From Candidatus Bathyarchaeota archaeon (GTDB lineage Archaea > Thermoproteota > Bathyarchaeia > Bathyarchaeales > Bathycorpusculaceae), in contig PLTA01000027.1 in assembly GCA_003164295.1 (NCBI GenBank), forward strand, positions 1-61,086: a DNA stretch of 61,086 bases, given 5' to 3'. This document shows, piece after piece, positions 60,874 through 61,086 of the stretch (the first letter of the stretch is position 1; each line of letters opens with the position of its first letter). Below the pieces are notes generated by a model. The model was not told the DNA's origin. It saw only the letters and a list, made by a program, of their open reading frames with translations, and ran no database searches. The position numbers and the translations under genes are program-made.

Positions 60874-61086
60874 ATGAATAAGATACGCACGATAGGTCTA
60901 TTGGTTTGCATCATTTTTCTTTCCAGTTCGTTTTTGATCTCATTTGCAAACGCCGATTGGGCAATGTTCCATTCCGACGTATCCCATATAGGCGTGGGCA
61001 CAGGGTATCAAATGATAAAGCCCGATCTACTCTGGAAATACACCACAAACAATGCAGTTTATTCTTCTGCTGCTGTTGTTAATGGT
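60874..61086 (+). CDS. Beta-propeller surface protein, truncated by the window end
   Basis: The first 71 residues are present: a signal peptide (KIRTIGLLVCIIFLSSSFLISFANA) and WAMFHSDVSHIGVGTGYQMI, KPDLLWKYTTNNAVYSSAAVVNG, typical of PQQ-like propeller blades (W-x-F-x-x-D, then a blade with VYSSA-VV-G). It starts 61 bp after the giant adhesin stop and probably belongs to the same surface operon. Confidence 0.8.
   Translation, partial: MNKIRTIGLLVCIIFLSSSFLISFANADWAMFHSDVSHIGVGTGYQMIKPDLLWKYTTNNAVYSSAAVVNG

Overview
The window is archaeal chromosome, most likely from an uncultured TACK-group archaeon. Bathyarchaeia is my inference, not proven. Direct archaeal markers are a TFB-type initiation factor, an archaeal/eukaryotic-type TrpRS, a type II methionine aminopeptidase, a stand-alone 5S rRNA, a DUF1512 protein, archaeal pilins with class III signal peptides, TATA boxes upstream of genes, and many TTG starts.

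Region 1 (1-10.6 kb) is a CRISPR-Cas locus. The leader-proximal end of an array lies on the minus strand. It is followed by a divergent adaptation operon (csa1-cas1-cas2-cas4) and a convergent effector operon (cas6-cas8/cst1-cas7/cst2-cas5-cas3) of the Tneap-like I-B type. A degenerate copy of the CRISPR repeat sits in the cas6 5' leader, four bases before its start codon.

Region 2 (10.6-18.5 kb) is accessory and decaying. It holds a winged-helix regulator with a palindromic operator, a YwgA-like protein, a MazF toxin gene interrupted by a stop codon, and a provirus-like minus-strand cassette (ParB-like protein, a COG2401 ABC-ATPase/GNAT protein split by a frameshift, an HTH protein and two unknowns). 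An M48 protease and wrecked bacterial-type MFS and hydrolase genes follow.

Region 3 (18.6-27.2 kb) is a stress/envelope island: DUF5670, zinc-finger, PRC-barrel, CsbD and flavodoxin-DUF5752 genes, a metallophosphoesterase, a membrane phosphodiesterase, a dead BrkB gene, MscL and tRNA-Ile. Four of these genes share the promoter-proximal element CAGTCACAC abutting the TATA box, in the same orientation relative to each gene. It looks like a small regulon.

Region 4 (27.2-36.7 kb) is housekeeping: a radical SAM enzyme, 5S rRNA, DUF1512, map, a flavin reductase, TrpRS and a large secreted beta-propeller protein.

Region 5 (37-49 kb) has three paralogous predicted nucleotidyltransferases around an RHH/PIN toxin-antitoxin pair. 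After them come intergenic DNA with three arrays of short repeats at exact 10-bp spacing, and many small regulators, small membrane proteins and gene remnants.

Region 6 (49.1 kb to the end) is a surface-structure locus: a divergent TFB, a Cys-rich protein, an Ig-like surface protein, two near-twin pilins, a third pilin-like protein overlapping a 1,880-residue adhesin that itself has a pilin-type N-terminus, and the start of a beta-propeller protein. Several promoters here share the core GTAGTTTAT, which suggests co-regulation, possibly by the neighbouring TFB.
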